Source: an uncultured Eubacteriales bacterium (lineage in GTDB: Bacteria > Bacillota > Clostridia > Oscillospirales > Oscillospiraceae). Taken from it: a DNA stretch of 15,513 bases. Where the stretch lies: contig CAJKSU010000050.1 in NCBI GenBank assembly GCA_905202605.1, positions 1-15,513 on the forward strand. The letters run 5' to 3'. The translations under genes were made by a program, and so were the position numbers. The notes under the pieces are model-generated. The model was given only the letters and a program-made list of their open reading frames with translations. It searched no databases and was not told the DNA's origin. Below, one piece after another: positions 12,885 to 15,513 of the stretch (position 1 is the stretch's first letter; each line of letters begins with the position of its first letter).

Positions 12885-14828
12885 GTGGAAAAGAAACCTT
12901 ATTATATATCCACCGCCATTGCCTATACGTCGGCCAAGCCCCATATCGGCAACACCTATGAGATCGTTCTGGCGGACGCCATTGCCCGCTATAAGCGAAT
13001 GACCGGCTATGATGTCTATTTTCAAACCGGTACGGACGAGCATGGTCAGAAGATTCAGCAGAAGGCGGAGGCCGCCGGGATCACCCCTCAGCAGCACGTG
13101 GACAACGTCTCCGGCGAGATTCACCGCATCTGGGATCTCATGAACACGTCCTATGATAAATTTATCCGCACCACCGATCCCATGCACGTGGAAAAGGTGC
13201 AGAAGATCTTCAAGCGCCTCTATGAGCAGGGCGACATCTACAAAGGCAAGTATGTGGGCAAATACTGCACCCCCTGTGAGTCCTTCTGGACCGAGAGCCA
13301 GCTGGTGGACGGCAAATGCCCCGACTGCGGCAGAGAGTGCGTAGACGCCGAGGAAGAGGCCTACTTCTTCCGTATGAGCAAATACGCTGACCGGCTGATG
13401 GACTACATCAATGAGCATCCGGAGTTTATCCAGCCGGAGAGCCGGAAGAACGAGATGATCAACAACTTCTTAAAGCCCGGCCTGCAGGATCTGTGCGTCT
13501 CCCGCACCTCCTTCACATGGGGGATTCCAGTGGATTTTGATCCCGGTCACGTGGTCTATGTATGGCTGGATGCGCTGACCAACTACATTACGTTCTGCGG
13601 CTATGATCCCGACGGAAACTCTGACGAGCACTATAAAAAGTACTGGCCTGCCGATGTGCATCTGATCGGCAAGGATATCATCCGGTTCCACACCATCTAC
13701 TGGCCCATCTTTCTGATGGCATTGGGGGAGCCGCTGCCCAAGCAGGTATTTGGTCACCCGTGGCTGCTGGTGAACAGCGGCAAGATGTCCAAGTCCACCG
13801 GCAACGTGATCTATGCTGACGATCTGGTAGAGCAGTTCGGCGTGGATGCAGTGCGGTACTACATGCTCCATGAGATGCCCTTTGCCAATGACGGCGTATT
13901 CACCTATGAGCTGATGATTGAGCGCACCAATTCCGATCTTGCGAATATTCTGGGCAATCTGGTGAACCGCACCATTGCTATGGATCACAAGTATTTTGGC
14001 GGCAAGATTATGGCGCCCACTGCAATTGAGCCGGTGGACGAGGAGCTGAAGGCTGTGGCGCTGGCAATGCCCGCCAAGGTCGAGGCAAAAATGGACGGAC
14101 TCCATGTGGCAGATGCCATCGATGAGATCTTTGTTCTGCTGCGCCGTGCCAACAAGTATATTGACGAGACCACGCCATGGGTGCTGGCAAAGGATCCCGC
14201 CAAGGCGGACCGTCTGGGGACCGTGCTCTATAATCTGCTGGAGGCCATCCGGTTCGCCGCCATTATGCTGGAGGCCTATCTCCCGGAGACGGCGGAGAAG
14301 ATCCTCAAGCAGCTGAATGTGGAGAATGCTGGAGTGGAATCCCTCTGTGAGTTCGGCGGCATGCCCGTAGGCGGCACCGTCGGCACCGCAGAGATTCTGT
14401 TTGGCAGAATCGACACCAAGAAGAAGCTGGAGGAAATCGAGGCGGCAAAGGCTGCCAAGGAAGCTCCCGCAGAGCCGGAAACCGAGCCGGTCACCTTTAA
14501 GGAAAACATCGACTTTGACGCCTTTGAAAAGGTGGATATGACCGTTGTAAAGGTGCTGGAGTGCGAGAAGGTCAAGAAGTCCAAGAAGCTCCTGCGCTTT
14601 ACGCTGGACGATGGCAGCGGAACGACCCGGCAGATTCTCTCCGGCATCGCGGCCTATTATCAGCCCGAAGAGCTGGTGGGCAAGACGCTGGTGGCCTGCA
14701 CCAATCTGGCGCCCAGAAAGATGATGGGACTGGAGTCCTGCGGCATGCTGCTGTCCGCGGAGAAGGATGAAAAGCTGAACCTTCTGATGCTGGACGATGC
14801 GATCCCCGCCGGGGCAAAGCTCTGCTGA
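12885..14828 (+). CDS. metG: Methionyl-tRNA synthetase
   Basis: 647 aa. It charges tRNA-Met with methionine using ATP in the cytoplasm. This class Ia synthetase has HIGH motif PHIGN (19-23) and KMSKS at 300-304. The zinc knuckle has C128/C131 and C145/C148 (CTPC..CPDC). After the anticodon-binding helical domain, a charged Ala/Glu-rich linker (about 510-535) leads to a C-terminal Trbp111-type OB-fold tRNA-binding domain (about 543-647), which supports dimerisation and tRNA binding. The start is GTG 12885, preceded by AGGAGG (12871-12876) at 8-nt spacing. No T-box is present. It is 9 nt from rqcP, so the two are co-transcribed. One of its substrates, tRNA-Met, is encoded 630 nt upstream on the other strand. 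Confidence 0.98.
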   Translation: MEKKPYYISTAIAYTSAKPHIGNTYEIVLADAIARYKRMTGYDVYFQTGTDEHGQKIQQKAEAAGITPQQHVDNVSGEIHRIWDLMNTSYDKFIRTTDPMHVEKVQKIFKRLYEQGDIYKGKYVGKYCTPCESFWTESQLVDGKCPDCGRECVDAEEEAYFFRMSKYADRLMDYINEHPEFIQPESRKNEMINNFLKPGLQDLCVSRTSFTWGIPVDFDPGHVVYVWLDALTNYITFCGYDPDGNSDEHYKKYWPADVHLIGKDIIRFHTIYWPIFLMALGEPLPKQVFGHPWLLVNSGKMSKSTGNVIYADDLVEQFGVDAVRYYMLHEMPFANDGVFTYELMIERTNSDLANILGNLVNRTIAMDHKYFGGKIMAPTAIEPVDEELKAVALAMPAKVEAKMDGLHVADAIDEIFVLLRRANKYIDETTPWVLAKDPAKADRLGTVLYNLLEAIRFAAIMLEAYLPETAEKILKQLNVENAGVESLCEFGGMPVGGTVGTAEILFGRIDTKKKLEEIEAAKAAKEAPAEPETEPVTFKENIDFDAFEKVDMTVVKVLECEKVKKSKKLLRFTLDDGSGTTRQILSGIAAYYQPEELVGKTLVACTNLAPRKMMGLESCGMLLSAEKDEKLNLLMLDDAIPAGAKLC

Positions 14829-14837
14829 GGAACTGTT

Positions 14838-15080
14838 ATGCGTCTGGACAAGTATTTAAAGGTATCCCGGCTGATCAAGCGCCGCACCGTAGCCAATGAG
14901 GCCTGCGACGGCGAGCGGGTCACCGTTAATGGCCGCACAGCCAAGGCGAGCTATGACGTAAAGGTCGGAGACATTCTGGAGATCCGCTTTGGTCAGAAGG
15001 CCGTAAAGGTGGAGGTGCTGAATCTCAGCGAGTCCACCAAAAAGGCAGATGCGGTCGCCATGTATCGGGAGATCACCTGA
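14838..15080 (+). CDS. rqcP: S4-domain RNA-binding protein RqcP (YabO)
   Basis: 80 aa, almost all a single S4 RNA-binding domain. MRLDKYLKVSRLIKRRTVAN at the start and GRTAKASYDVKVGDILEIRF in the middle closely match Bacillus RqcP. RqcP binds the large ribosomal subunit with RqcH and helps add C-terminal Ala tails to nascent chains on stalled, split ribosomes. The start ATG 14838 has GAGGA overlapping the metG stop, so translation is probably coupled. In Bacillus the gene is followed by yabP and yabQ; here a different membrane-anchored gene follows. Confidence 0.93.
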   Translation: MRLDKYLKVSRLIKRRTVANEACDGERVTVNGRTAKASYDVKVGDILEIRFGQKAVKVEVLNLSESTKKADAVAMYREIT

Positions 15081-15095
15081 ATCGGGGGATAGTCC

Positions 15096-15513
15096 ATGTA
15101 TGAGAAGCTGCGTGCCAAGCCCAGAGAGAAAAAGGAATGGGCGCTTCGGGTGCTGCTGCCTGTGACTGCGGCGCTGCTGATAGTCTGCCTGATTGGAACC
15201 ACATGGGCAGTGTCCTATCATCTTCGCTACCGGGACTTTGTGTCCCGCCTGTCGGACAGCGTCACCTATGCCTACTCCCACCACTCCCTGCACGGGGATG
15301 CGGGAGAGGAGCAGCCCGTCTGGGTGAAGGGCGAGCATGTCTACCAGCTCTATAATTACATTTTGGTGAGCGGCGAGGGCAAGGTGCTCCGCACGCTGCC
15401 TGACGAAGCGCCGGGGATCGATTTGGACTTTGGCGATGGCAGCCGGCTTCGGGTCTGGGACGGCGAAGCAGCAGGTGCGATCCTGTGCTATACCGATGCG
15501 GCGGGGCAGTATG
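15096..15513 (+). CDS. Membrane-anchored protein of unknown function (3' end outside window)
   Basis: At least 139 residues, open to the window edge. A basic N-terminus (MYEKLRAKPREKKEW) precedes one hydrophobic segment (about 16-39), which predicts a single-pass anchor with the remainder outside the cell. The rest is soluble and rich in Tyr, Asp and short beta-like stretches (HVYQLYNYILVSGEGKVL). No family was recognised. The start ATG 15096 follows GGGGG (15084-15088) and begins 15 nt after rqcP, so it likely belongs to the metG-rqcP operon. It sits where YabP/YabQ/DivIC genes follow rqcP in Bacillus, but it does not resemble them in the visible part. Confidence 0.75.
   Translation, partial: MYEKLRAKPREKKEWALRVLLPVTAALLIVCLIGTTWAVSYHLRYRDFVSRLSDSVTYAYSHHSLHGDAGEEQPVWVKGEHVYQLYNYILVSGEGKVLRTLPDEAPGIDLDFGDGSRLRVWDGEAAGAILCYTDAAGQY

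Noticed and set aside
1..15513. CRISPR array or defence island
   Set aside because: No regularly spaced direct repeats or cas-like genes were seen; the only repeats are the MITE copies and terminator hairpins.

Overview
The window is chromosomal DNA from a high-GC member of the Bacillota, most likely a gut clostridium of the Oscillospirales type. This is inferred from the gene set (RqcP, a Rae1/YacP-type domain, a CmpB-type membrane protein, a DNA polymerase I without proofreading residues), strong AGGAGG-type ribosome binding sites and GC-rich codons. No genus can be fixed from sequence reading alone.

Left part (1-2860). The end of a class 3 aldehyde dehydrogenase runs in from the left edge and stops at a bidirectional terminator. 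Facing it is the C-terminal remnant of a MATE exporter. Next comes a THUMP-type rRNA methyltransferase gene that carries a 161-bp MITE-like element at each end. The two copies differ at 3 positions, have terminal inverted repeats, and each has its own perfect 4-bp target duplication (ATAG and CTAA). One copy lies in the 5' leader between promoter and ribosome binding site; the other lies immediately after the stop codon.

Middle part (2818-7690). polA has its own promoter and is followed by a cysteine-rich, apparently cytosolic beta-helix protein of unknown function with a possible operator. After its terminator lies a 26-bp fragment of the MITE. A minus-strand unit follows: consensus-like promoter, a leader with a long-range helix, an irregular tRNA-Leu(UAA), and an intrinsic terminator.

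Right part (7639-15513). The most striking gene encodes an 843-aa TetM-like translational GTPase fused to a C-terminal Rae1/YacP-type NYN ribonuclease domain. Rae1 of Bacillus cuts mRNA in the ribosomal A site, and TetM-like GTPases bind that same site, so the fusion suggests a GTPase-delivered A-site nuclease. Convergent to it is prfC (release factor 3), whose leader holds a start-stop minimal ORF (AUG-UAG) behind a strong Shine-Dalgarno sequence. Upstream of prfC are tRNA-Glu and tRNA-Met behind a perfect consensus promoter. On the plus strand follow a CmpB-family membrane protein, metG, rqcP (ribosome quality control) and a partial membrane-anchored protein.

Most of the window therefore serves translation: rRNA modification, tRNAs, aminoacylation, termination, stalled-ribosome handling, and a putative mRNA-cleaving GTPase.
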